The notes under the pieces: model-generated
The model's database searches: none
Told to the model about the DNA's origin: nothing
The model's input: the letters and a program-made list of their open reading frames with translations, nothing else
Part shown: one piece after another, positions 1-11,160 of the stretch
How the letters are laid out: the number at the start of each line of letters is the position of its first letter
How positions within the stretch are numbered: position 1 is the stretch's first letter
Translations under genes and position numbers: made by a program
Assembly: GCA_035235625.1 (NCBI GenBank)
Contig: CP141141.1
Location: 41,687,719 to 41,751,718 of the forward strand
DNA: 64,000 bases
Direction of reading: 5' to 3'
Source of the DNA: Saururus chinensis
Lineage: Eukaryota > Streptophyta > Magnoliopsida > Piperales > Saururaceae

Positions 1-1180
1 GAATTAGGACCAAACATAGAAACTTACCTCAGTTATTAAACCGAGGGTAGTAATGGGAGTTTTCATTAGTCTCATAGTATAAGAGTTTGGGTTGATTTTT
101 TAGTCACAGCTTCTTAGATGAGTTGTTTATTAGGCCGATTCACAGTGTAAAGAGGACACAATAGTTTTAACGAATACTTGACTGAACAAAATTAATCGAG
201 TCTAAGTTCTAAATATTTTAAGAGTCAGTGTTCATAAAGACTTTAGGTTTCTATGGGTTACATTATTTATGTTACTGAAGACATTTCTCCCAAAGTTGGG
301 AGGGTGGAGATTTGTATTACTTGTACACTTTTTTCACTGCCACGACGGTTTGGGTATTAGCTAGCGAAGTCTTTACCACAAGTTTCCCGTAGGTCTTTAA
401 AGGACTATATAATGCGTATTGTTGGGGGATTTCGGTTGGTTCCCTATGCACAAGACAAGAAAAGGGATAAGATGATCGCTTCTTTGCAAGAAATAGAGAA
501 GAAACCTTTTTTTTTTGTAGGATGACCCTCTCTTGGCCAATTGTCACTATTCTTTAAAATTTGGAATAAAGTAGTAGTAATTTACCAAATTTTCAAACCC
601 TTCAATTAAATGGCTAAAAATAAAGACAAATTTGAAGTAGAGAAAGGATGAGAATATTGAAGTTGTCAAAAGATTATTACAAGTATTAAAAAAGAAAGAA
701 CATAAAGAAAATGTAAAAGATCATATGTAAGAACTCATTATTTCTATGTCCTCCTGTCTTTAAGCTTGATAATCTTTTTCCTTTTGCCTTGTGCAACTTC
801 TCCTACTTCAAACTCCTTGGGATTGAAAAAATGCTTTCTTGCAAACTCCTTGGAATTGAAAGGATGTTTTGAGACAAAGATCTTTGAATGACTTGGTGAA
901 TAAGCTTTCTTCTTAGAGTCTTCTTCTCTTCTTAGTGGAATATTTTGTTTTTGTTGTTCCTTTGGGATGGAGAGTTTTGGACTTTGTGAAGACTTCTTAG
1001 ACTTGACGGTCAAAAACCCCCCTTTATGAAAAGAAGGGGGTATTTATAATGTTAGGATTGTCATGGGATAAAGTAGTTGGCGAGGGTGGTGAATTAGTGG
1101 GGTAGTTTGTGGGAAGTGGTGAGTGATTTAATGGACTAATTGGTGGGAAGTGAGTTAGTGGGGAGACCACTCGGCATGGG
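1..1180. other. AT-rich intergenic DNA, no gene recognised
   Basis: I see no supported gene here. A minus-strand open frame at 744-1013 encodes a lysine-rich peptide with an internal repeat (KHPFNSKEF then KHFFNPKEF). It has no recognisable domain and may be transposon debris. Confidence 0.5.
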
Positions 1181-1188
1181 ACAGTGGT

Positions 1189-1867
1189 TTGGGGTGTTCA
1201 CAGACTGAAATGGACATGGACAGAGGGTTGTCTGTGTCCGTCCGTCATTTGAATAACTCTTCTCTGTGTCCGCCCTAGTCCGTATTATACTTTGTCTAAG
1301 TCCGTCCGTTACGGACATGGACAAATATTTTAACACCTAAATTTTTATCCCAATTAAATTTTGTTAGCACTTTTATAGCATGTAAAAATTGTCTTAATAT
1401 GTTACATAGGTACTAGATCTATGTTTTCAAGTTATCTAATATTTATGTAGTATATTAAGAATATCCTAACATGCTATATAAGTTATGGATTTATATTTTC
1501 AAAATGTCTACTACCTATGTAGCATGTTAGGACTGTTCTAACATGGTAGATAAGTACTAGATTCATGTTTTTAAGTTGCCAAGTGCTTGTGTAGCATGTT
1601 AATACTATCCTAAGATGCTACATATGAACTGAATTATATTTTTTTTCTAATAGTTAGTAATAATTACTACTATATTTAAGGGTGTTAAGTAAGAGTGGCA
1701 GACGAAGACGTCCGCGGACACGGACAAGGGTATATCCGTGCCCATAGCTCCCTATTAGTGTGGACAAAGTACTTTGTTTGTGTCCGCCGCGGATAAAAAA
1801 AAGTCCATTCTATATAAAAACGGACGCAGACGGAAATACGGACAATGGATGTCCATGAACACCCCTA
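1189..1867. mobile_element. Non-autonomous hAT-type DNA transposon (679 bp)
   Basis: The left end reads TTGGGGTGTTCA (1189-1200) and the right end TGAACACCCCTA (1856-1867), which are 12-bp terminal inverted repeats with one mismatch. The 8-bp sequence ACAGTGGT occurs directly outside both ends (1181-1188 and 1868-1875), the target duplication size expected of hAT elements. Subterminal regions are dense in GGAC/GTCC motifs (for example GTCCGTCCGT), also typical of hAT subterminal repeats bound by transposase. There is no coding capacity, so it would need a transposase supplied elsewhere. The centre is a 72-bp tandem array. The intact target duplication suggests a fairly recent insertion. Confidence 0.85.
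1375..1662. repeat. 72-bp tandem repeat, four copies, inside the hAT element
   Basis: Homologous units begin at about 1375, 1447, 1519 and 1591, exactly 72 bp apart. Each unit contains an imperfect palindrome of the form TAGCATGTTAG...CTAACATGCTA and an AGTACTAGAT-like spacer. Copies have diverged by substitutions but keep length. Confidence 0.8.
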
Positions 1868-1875
1868 ACAGTGGT

Positions 1876-4446
1876 TTGACTTGGTCTTTTCCTTACTTTT
1901 TCATTTCATTAATTTTTTTTAACATGAGTAACTAGCTAAAGAAGTTTTAACTTAGTCTTCTCAAAAATTAATTTTATTAGCTAAGTGGACATTCTTTAAA
2001 AGTGTAGGGGTCCACTATATATGGGGATTTAACTAATTTTCCTTCTTTAGTGCACCATATGTCTTTTTTTATTATTTTCTTTTGTCTTTCCTCTATTACA
2101 TAACTAGCTTTTAGGAGGTGGGTCTAAAAATCATCATTTAGACTTTAGGATTTATTTAAAAGTCTATTCTTTGTGTGACACTTATATGGGGTCTCATATT
2201 TCAATTTGGCTAATTTGATGTGGAACCCATGAGGGTTTCACTTAGCCTTTTGTAATTTTGATTTGATGGCTAATTTGATGCAAGACTCATTAAGGTTTCA
2301 CTTAGCCTTTTGTAATTATGATTTTTGATTTGATAGCTAATTTGATGTGCGACCCATGAGGGTCTCACTTAGCCTCTTATGATTTTAATTTAACAGCTAA
2401 TTTGACGTGAGACTCATGGGGGTCTCACTTAGCCTTTTGTAATTTTAATTTGATGTGGTACCTATAGGGGTTTCACTTAATTATTTTTTTGTTATAAATT
2501 TCATCTTATTTCTACATATGTAGAATATGACTTAACTTCTTCTTTCTCTTTTTTTCTTTTTTTAGACTTAGTCAGCTTGAGAGACTTTGTCCACTTTCGA
2601 GCTTGTCAAGCTCCAAAATTTTGAACTAAGTTTCTTTTGACTATCTCTTCTCTTTTTTATATAAAAAAAATGTCAACACATATGAAAAGCGGAGTTACAT
2701 GGAAGACTTGTGTTTCTCACCAATTTGTGTCCACGAACACAGTTAGGATCTACTTCTCTAGATTTGTGGTAGGTCATTTAGAGCTTTGCGTATTCGGGTC
2801 AAGTTGTTTTTTTAAGCAGTCTACTCTAATGTTGGAGTTGAGTATTTGAAAATTTCTTCAAAAGTTGATTTATCTATAAGTAAACACATTTATATTATGT
2901 TATTATTTCTTTAAACTGTGATTGTAGTGTATTGACCTTCATTGCGAGTTGTATTCTGTTAAACCTAGAGTTAGGTCAAAACAATGAAAGGTGGTTAGTA
3001 TCATGTGTCATTGTAGTTGACATATGATGTGACTGTCTGTCCAAGGGATTTGACAGGGTTATTAATTATTTAACAAGGGTTGTGAGATAATTAATAATGT
3101 TGATTGTTAATTAGAACAAGTGGAACTATTAAAGGACTTAAATAAAATATAGGTTTATTTAAAATACTTAAGTATTGCATGTTTGATGTTATGTTTTTTG
3201 AGATATTGTAGTTTCTAGGCATAACTACATCATAGATCCTATCTTGTTAGCATAACATTGAAGATGTTGTCTGATGAGTACATAGGTAATTAACATTTAG
3301 TCGTGTTGGCCAGATCTGAAAAATATTAATAAATTCTTTTGTTCATTTAGAAACTATTTTTCCTGAGGGTGGAGAGGTTTTGTGGTTATTGGTGTGGTTA
3401 TTGGTTTGGTTAGTTGCAGGTTCTTGAGGCAGGGACTAATATGACTTGGATAGATGACCGTAGGATGTAATTACTCATTCCTCCAATTCTCGCAAGTAAT
3501 TGTATCTTTAGCACGAGAGCTAACTTGGTTATTTATTTTCAAACTCATGACAGACTTGCACTTAGATGGATAGCCTATTGTTGAGATTTTTTGGATGTAT
3601 AATAAAATCATATGATTTGATGTTTGTATTTGTGAACCCAAGTTATCATGACTTGGATATTTGTGAACCTTAGTTTAAGAAAGAAAAAAAATCCTCGTGA
3701 CTCATTGTTTGCGCTATTTAGAAAAGGTTTTAAAAATCTGGGTCATGACAATAATAACATTGAAATCCATCACAGAAATTACATGTATCATACACCCACT
3801 CAATGGCCAATGAAAGGCGGCGGCCAAGGAGTTGGCGGGTGATGACAAGAAGGGTCTTGGGCCCGAGGGTGGGGCCCATTTCTTCAAAACAATGAAATTT
3901 ACTGGAATCATACCAAAATATTTGTAGTAAATTCGTGGTGTATGCCAAACACTAATGCACTCCATTAGTGAACCCATCTCATGTCTATGAGAATTGGGAT
4001 TGCCATGCCTCAGACATAACCTTGATTGGTCGGGTTTAGCCAATTTTCTACAAAAAACTAAAATAATCCTAAGAAAATTCTTAATTACCCCAACTCATTA
4101 ATAAAATAAAGGCAGATAAAAATATAAAATTTACAAATCTTACATGCAGTTTTGCTTCCACAAAATAAACAAGCATTTGATGAAATTTCTTAGTTATTCA
4201 TGATTTAGGGAGGAAGGGATCTAGAGAGTTGATCAAGGTAGAGCATTCCATGCTAGAGGGAACCAATTCTGTTTATGGGAAGCCTTCGTTGATAATGAAG
4301 TGACTAATGCTTTTCAGGTCAACTTACCTCATCATAGCACGAACAATTGATCATTTTTTGAAGTAAAACTATGAATGTGCATTGACATTGGCTTTTTGCA
4401 ATTAATGTTATGTATGGCTGGGTTAGCTTGTATCAAATGAAAAATT
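1876..4446. other. Intergenic DNA, probable transposon remnants
   Basis: No gene could be supported. Apart from the 60-bp tandem repeat listed separately, this is AT-rich sequence with short open frames and no conserved motifs. The segment around 3810-4040 is more GC-balanced but its frames show no domain I recognise. Confidence 0.4.
2209..2475. repeat. About 60-bp tandem repeat, 4.5 copies
   Basis: Units start with GCTAATTTGATG at about 2209, 2269, 2336 and 2396, with a partial fifth near 2449. Each continues with a (C/T)CATGAGGGTTTCACTTAGCC-like core and TTTTGTAATTTTGATTTGATG. Spacing is 60, 67 and 60 bp. This looks like a minisatellite, perhaps inside an old LTR. Confidence 0.75.
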
Positions 4447-5225
4447 TGTTAGAAGTGGGTTAGGTTAGATAGGTTAAGCCCATATGATTAATATGGATCA
4501 AACCCATATCGGTATTGAGGGCTGAAGCCCACTTTGTAGTGAATGAAAATCACACATGTGAATTGATTGAAGGAATGAATAATCCCACATCACCTAGAAA
4601 AATGTGATAGTGTTGGTCTATGAGGCTTAAGTTTTGCCTTTCAAGTTAGGCCCTTGGTCCACCTCACTTTTGTGGGGGAGTTACATGTTGGACCTATGCA
4701 CCTAGGTGGGCTAACCCACACGAGTGTCGCCGCCACCCGTCCGTCAGGCTCGGTTCACATGGACGGCCGGCCAGGCCGAGTCGGGTTGGGTTGGGTCAAC
4801 AAGATAATTATTTTTGAGATAAATTCATTTGGTTTTCTCTTTACCCAAAACGGATCTGGTTTTCTTTCCCAAAAAAATGTGTCTGTTAACAGATGGACGC
4901 GTCCATTTGAACGAGATGGGTTTTCTTCAATAAGATCTCTTATAAAACATTGAAAAACATTTTATACATCATCCTTTACTGGATTTCCGTCTCTATCATT
5001 TTTGTGAGAGCATTCCATAATGTGGTTCACTGCATGCATTGTGTGAAGGTGCTTCTACAGTGTGCGGTTGATCGTCTTATCTTGGGAGGCAAATGCCCAA
5101 GTATATCCTAACCACCAGTAGGGAGGGTGGATTCTGTCTTAAGAATAGAACGTTTTGCTTGATTCGATCATCTTCTTCCTGTAAGATTCTTTCTTCACAA
5201 CACTTGCGAAGGTACAAAAATAACA
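4447..5225 (+). repeat. 5' LTR of the copia element
   Basis: This repeat matches 8875-9614 over its length, sharing for example GGTTAAGCCCATATG, the CACCTAGGTGGG segment and TTCTTCACAACACTTG near the end. It is 779 bp against 740 bp for the partner, so at least one indel separates them. Just downstream (about 5250-5350) a 50-bp segment is tandemly duplicated (GTACTTTACTRTTGTSCATG twice). Confidence 0.9.
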
Positions 5226-5399
5226 ATCTTAAGACAAAATTCCTATTTTTTGTACTTTACTATTGTCCATGCGATTTCGAAATTGTGTGATATAATTTCT
5301 CGTACTTTACTGTTGTGCATGCAATTTCGAAATTGTGTTATATAATTTCCGAAACTAAAACTATCTTCTGTATATTAGAATAGAACTAGCTGCAGAGGG

Positions 5400-6290
5400 A
5401 ACTAATTTGACTTCGGTCATTATTCCCACTTCGATAAATGCTCCTGTTCAATTTAAAGGGGAAAAACTAGAAAAGTTCAGTGGTGCGGACTTTAACAGAT
5501 GACAACAAAAGATGTTATATCTTACCACACTCAATTTAGCCAGTTTCCTTCACGAGAAAGTACTCAATCTCACTAAGGAGAAAAGGGATGACAAAACGGC
5601 GGTTGCGACAGTCGATGCAGAGAAGCATGCGATTTTCTATGCTTTAATTATATCCTTAATGGGTTGGACAACACATTATGTAACATGTATAGTCCAATGA
5701 AAAGTGCTAAGGCACTATGAGATTCCTTAGATAAGAAGTACAAGGCAAAAGATGCTAGAACAAAAAAATTCGTGGTCGGCAAATTTTTGGACTTTAAAAT
5801 GATGGACTCTAAGGCAGTGATTAATCAAGTTCAAGAACTCCAAGTTATCATGCATGACATTTATGTAGAAGGTATGACTTTAAGTGAGTCTTTCCAGGTG
5901 ACTGCAATAATAGAAAAATTACCACCTTCCTGGAAGGACTTTAAGAACTACTTAAAGCGTAAGCATAAGGAGATGAATATGGAAGACTTAATTGTAAGGT
6001 TGAGGATAAAACAAGGCAACCGTACTTCTAAAGAGAAAACCAGGGGGTCATGGCATGGAAGCCAAAGTTAATATTGTGGAACAAGAGCATAAAAACAAGA
6101 ACTTCAACAACAAGATGAGGACAAATCCTGGTGGACAGTCAAACAATGACTCCAACAAAGCCAAGTTCAAGGGCAAGTACTATGTGTGTGACAAGTTAGG
6201 CCATAAGGCTAAGGATTATCGTAAATGGAAGAAACAGGAGGATTTTAAGAAGAAAAATGCACAAGCCAACATGACTAAAGTGGAGAATCT
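5400..6290 (+). pseudogene. copia gag remnant with damaged zinc knuckle
   Basis: The reading frame matches plant copia gag: a YLTTLNLASF region, then [15 protein letters not shown] (about 5817-5861), [16 protein letters not shown] (about 5910-5957) and [10 protein letters not shown] (about 5980). It is broken by several stops, two of which (near 5503 and 5720) are TGA where this family normally has tryptophan. The zinc knuckle at about 6178-6225 keeps the GHK core but has tyrosine in place of the first and last cysteines of the Cx2Cx4Hx4C motif. The copy can no longer be expressed as a functional capsid protein. Confidence 0.85.
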
Positions 6291-6299
6291 CTCCAACAA

Positions 6300-8290
6300 T
6301 GTGAATGACATCAGCCTTTCCGCTGTGATTTATGAAGTGAACATGGTCACTAATACAAGAGAATGGTGGGTGGACACCAGGGCCACTCGTCATGTGTACT
6401 CAAATAGAAAAATGTTCTCCACTTATCAACCAGTGAAAAATGATGAACAACTTTTTATAGGCAATTCTTCTTCCGCCAAAGTTGAAAGTATTGGAAAGGT
6501 GGTGCTCAAGATGACTTCAGGCAAGGAACTCACTCTCAACAATGTGTTATATGTGCCAGAAATTTGACAGAATTTAGTGTCAGGATCATTATTGAGCAAG
6601 AATGGGTTTAAATTGATGTTTTAATCAGATAAGTTTGTATTGACTAAGAGTGGGATGTATGTGAGAAAATAGTATCTTAATGAGGGGCTTTTTAAACTCA
6701 ATGTACTGACTATTGTACATGTTGTTAATATTAAGAATGTTAGCACGTATTCTTCTTATATGATTGAGTCATGTAATGTGTGGCATAGTAGATTAGGACA
6801 TATTAATTACGACGCTATGCAAATATTGATTAATATGGAATATCTGCCTAATTTTAATATTGACTCTCATCATAAATGTGAAACTTGTGTGGAATAAAAA
6901 TTAACAAGGAAATCATTCCAAAGCTTTGAGAGATGTACTGAACCTCTTGAGTTAATTCACAGTGATGTCTGTGACTTAAAACTTGTTCAAATAAGAAGAG
7001 GCAAAAAGTACTTTATTATATTTATTGACGATTGCACTAGATATTGTTATGTGTACTTGCTGAGATGTAAGGATGATGTTATAGACATGTTTATTTTATA
7101 CAAAATAGAGGTTGAGAATCAACTTAGCAAGAAAATAAAAGTTCTAAGTGATAGAGGTGGGGAATATGAATCACATTTTGCTGAATTTTGTTCACAACAT
7201 GGTATTATACACCAAATTAAAGCACCTTATCCACCTCAAAAAATGGAGTTGTTGAATGAAAAAAATAGAACTTTAAAAGAGACGATGAATGTCATGTTAA
7301 TAAGTTCTAGGTTATGTCAAAGAAAGACCTGTTGGCTATGTTATTGTATGTTTATATGTAGATGATATGCTCATTATTGGTAGCAATGATGATATCATTA
7401 AGGCTACTAAGTTGATTTTAAACAAACAGTTTGACATGAAAGATATGGGTGTTGCAAATGTTATACTGAGGATGAAAATTACTAGAACATCTGATGAATA
7501 TGCGTTCTCTCAATCTCATTACATTGAGAAAATCCTAGAGAAATTCAATAAGAATGGTAGTCCAGCGAGAGCACATGTGGATGTGACATTACACTTAAGA
7601 TAAAACACTGGTGAGAGTATATCACAACTTCAATATTTCCAAATTATTGGTAGTCTCAATTACATCATGAATTGTACGAGACCGGACATAGCATACTCAG
7701 TAAGTAAATTGAGTAGATATAATAGCAACCCAGGGGCAAACCACTCAAAGGCTGTAGTTAGGGTTCTTAGATATACCTTAAACTATGGACTACACTATAC
7801 AGGGTATCTAGCAGTACTAGAGGGTTACTGTGATGTAAACTAGATATCTGATAAAAAAGACTTAAAATCTACAAGTGGGTATGTCTTTACTCTTAAAGGT
7901 GCATGAGTGTCTTGGAAATCCTCTAAACAAACGTGCATAGTAAGATCCATAATGGAATATGAATTCATTGCACTTGATAGTGCAGACGAAGAGGTTGAGT
8001 GACTTCATAATTTTTTAGAGGATATTCTAATGTGGGGGAACTTGTGTCACCTATTTGCATCTATTGTGATAGCTAATCGGTTATAGAAAAGGCAAAGAAT
8101 AACTTGTATAATGGTAAGTCTCGACATATACGTAGGATGCATAATACCATAAAATAATTGCTCTCTAGTAGAATAATTTACATTGAGTATGTTAGGTTAA
8201 AATTATTGCAGATCCGCTTACTAAAGGTTTGACCAAAGAACAAGTGAGAAGTTCATCGAGGGGAATGAACTTGAAGCCTATGCATTAAGA
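6300..8290 (+). pseudogene. copia pol remnant (protease, integrase, RT, RNase H)
   Basis: The protease region is at about 6361-6420, with WWVDTRATRHV where the active-site D-S/T-G-A motif is expected, so the glycine is lost. The GAG-preintegrase and integrase segments (WHSRLGH at 6781-6800; LIHSDVCDLK near 6955-6985; DRGGEYESHF near 7150) are followed abruptly near 7320 by the reverse-transcriptase YVDDML motif (about 7355-7372). The C-terminal integrase and N-terminal RT regions are therefore missing. RNase H-like sequence (LKSTSGYVFTL near 7865-7895) follows. In-frame stops are numerous. Confidence 0.85.
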
Positions 8291-8874
8291 GTCACCATAA
8301 TTGCAACCTAACATAGTTGACTAGAGATATTAAGATTTAGGTTCAAAGGGACAACCAAATTGTGGGGGATTCAAGGGGAATCACTATTGAGATTATATCT
8401 CGTCCCCATTCCTATGATGAGATAGTGATGTCTGCAGAATGAATCAGGATAAGCTTTGCTTTTAATGGTTCTTATAGCTTAAATTAGTTCAAGTGGGGTA
8501 TGACAGGATACTCCTAATAAGAATCATCTATATGAGTGTGAAAGGGGCCGTTTCTATGAGGATTTTAAGGCTAAATCTTCTAGAGCACTCATAAAAATAA
8601 GGTTTGTTCAGGACCGAAATGAACACAATCATGAGAACCACGTTGTGTCTTAGAAGTGACTCTATCAATTCTATTGTCTTGGTTTACTCAAACGGCTGAA
8701 CAATTCAAGACATCACATTCACTGATTAGCTAGTAAACCCGATAATTTTCACAAGGGAACGCTCAAAGCCAAAAGCTACCTTTCCCTATACATGAACTTT
8801 TCAATATTTGCTCTCACGTTTTATCTATATTGTTTTGCATAGTTATCCAACCAATTCCTATTCATGTGGGGGAT

Positions 8875-9614
8875 TGTTAGAAGTGGGTATAGGATATATG
8901 GGTTAAGCCCATATGGTTAATATGGGTCAAGCCCATATGGGTATTGAAAGCCCAAGCCCAAGCCCAAGCCCATTTTTTAGTAAATGAGAATCATGCATGT
9001 GAATTGGTTGAAGGAGTGAATAGTCCCACATCGCCTAGAAAAAGGTGACGGTGTTGGTATATAAGGCTTAAGTTTGGTTTTTCAAGTTATGCCCTTCGGC
9101 CACCCCACTTTTTTGTGGGGGGTTACATATTGAACCTATGCACCTAGGTGGGAGCGCAGCCGGCCGAGCCGGATCGGGTTGGGTCCACAAGATAATTATT
9201 TGTGGGACAAATTCATTTGGTTTTCTCTTGTCTCAAAATGAGTCTGGTTTTCTTTCCAGAAAAAATGTGTCTGTTAACTAACGGACGTGTCCGTTTGAAC
9301 GGAACAGGTTGTCTTTAACGGAATTTCTTATAAAACATTAAAAAATATTTTCTGCATCATTCTTTACTGGATTTTCGTCTCTATCCTTTTTGTGAGAGCA
9401 TTCCATAATGTGGTTCGCTGCGTGCACTGTGTGAAGGTGCTTCTATAGTGTGTGGTTGATCGTCTTATCCTCGGAGGTAGATGCCCTAAGTGTATCCTAA
9501 GCACCAGTAGGGAGGGTGAATTCTGTTTTAAAGACATAGCGTTTTGCTTGATTCGATCATGTTCTTCTCATAAGATTCTTTCTTCACAACACTTGCAAAG
9601 GTACGAAAATAACA
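8875..9614 (+). repeat. 3' LTR of the copia element
   Basis: This is the partner of 4447-5225. It starts TGTTAGAAGTGGGTATAGG and ends AAAATAACA before the AAATT target duplication. Relative to the 5' LTR it has a short tandem AAGCCC expansion near 8953 and a deletion around 9155. Confidence 0.9.
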
Positions 9615-9619
9615 AAATT

Positions 9620-11160
9620 CTCATGCATGACCAAAAAGAGGCAAAAAACTAGCAAAAACAACCTTTGTTATTTTATGGGAGAGTTCTTACTTTCAAGCAG
9701 ACGTTCTCTTGTTATAAGCTTGAGATAATATGAGAAGTAAAACACTCGTTCGGGGGAAACCAAAACTATGAAGAAAGTTACAAGTGCTTCAACACTCAAA
9801 GCTAGATATGATATGAAAGCAATGCCATGAAACTACCCAAAAGAATTGCATGACCAATATGGAAGTCTTCCAACTTCGAGCTCTGCTACTTCGTGTTAGG
9901 AGGCCATTATTTATTTTAATAGTCAATTTGGTGGAAGGTCACATTTGATAGAGCTAGTAAAAAAAATTCAACTACATAAAAAATATGCAAATTTAAACAT
10001 GTATAATATAAATAAAAAATAAAAAAACTTTATCGAGAAGTATGTTATTTGCTTAATACCTATCAAAAAGTTTGAGAAAGCACAATTATGTAAAATTTCA
10101 ATTTAAAAAAGTTCAGCACTAGCTTTCTAACAATATTAAGAACATGCAGATTCAATCTCGGGAGTGAAAGATATAATCTTATGAAGTTAAAATCGACATA
10201 ACGCAAAAAATAAGGCTTATATTGTAAATGTGTTGTACCGATAACCATTATTAAGTTGGCATATAACAACCTAATAAAAGAATTTAAATAAATAATTTCA
10301 ATAAAATACCTTCAAATTACATACCTATATAATTTTTATTTTAAAGATATAAAAATATAAAGTTTTATTATTACTCAATTTGCTTCAATATAATAAAATT
10401 ATTAAATAAATAATATTTATAAGAAAAATATTTTCTTGACCAGATTCAATGAATAAGGGGAGTACGAAGACTTTAAGATTAGTTATTAAGTTTTACTCTC
10501 ACTATTTTTGAGTAATATAATAGTTGTCGTAGGATACTTAGCCATAAAAACTAGTCAGGCTAGATAAGCCTTGCTCATAAGTTAAAATCAAATTTATGGT
10601 AACCTAACCATGTAAGAATTTTTTATGCTCCTGAGCCACTAAAATATTATTTTTAAGATCAATATTACACACATTAACAAAAGTCGTGTTGGCGCTAACA
10701 TATGTTAGCGTGTGCACAATAATCTTACAAATGTTGCGTTACCTTACTTCTCACCAATCAAAAACTAACTTGTTCTTACGTTTTTAATATTTTTCCCGAT
10801 GTGGCAGACATGGGACTGAATGAGGTCCAACCGTTGTGGGACCATCGTTCGTCCACCTTCGTGCCCGATGCGCTGAACCTTCTACCGCGATCCCGATTCC
10901 CGAGTCAAAAGAGGCTCCTCCCGTTTTTAAAATCCAACGGTCACCTTCCCGATAACTCACGCAATCCAGGCCGTCGATTGACCGGTGGCGCGTCTGTCCC
11001 CTCTTTCCTTCTGCCTCCCCCGCCCTGCTTTCTGCTACCCGCTATCTATATAATATCTGCATCTTGAATTCGTGAAACCAGGACCCGTGTTAGGTGGTGC
11101 GTAGGTTCAGATTATCCGCCTCAAGTAGCAACTGCGGCAGCATCAGCAGGAGGCGGAGCA
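9620..11160. other. Intergenic DNA and presumed RIBA upstream region
   Basis: AT-rich sequence without a supported gene lies between 9620 and about 10750. A perfect 18-bp palindrome CGCTAACATATGTTAGCG sits at 10693-10710. From about 10800 base composition becomes GC-richer (CCGATCCCGATTCCCGAG region), and a TATA-like stretch CTATCTATATAATA lies near 11041-11055. The probable RIBA 5' untranslated region follows at about 11080-11160. Confidence 0.5.

Larger units (their letters stand above)
4447..9614 (+). mobile_element. Ty1/copia LTR retrotransposon, decayed and internally deleted
   Basis: Two homologous long terminal repeats (4447-5225 and 8875-9614) begin TGTTAGAAGTGGGT and end ...AACA. 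Both ends are flanked by AAATT (4442-4446 and 9615-9619), a 5-bp target duplication that fixes the boundaries. A purine-rich tract ending GTGGGGGAT lies just before the 3' LTR and fits a polypurine tract. Domain order in the interior is gag, zinc knuckle, protease, integrase, reverse transcriptase, RNase H, which defines copia rather than gypsy. Many stops and a deletion between integrase and reverse transcriptase mean it is not autonomous. I could not identify a convincing tRNA primer site after 5225. Confidence 0.93.
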
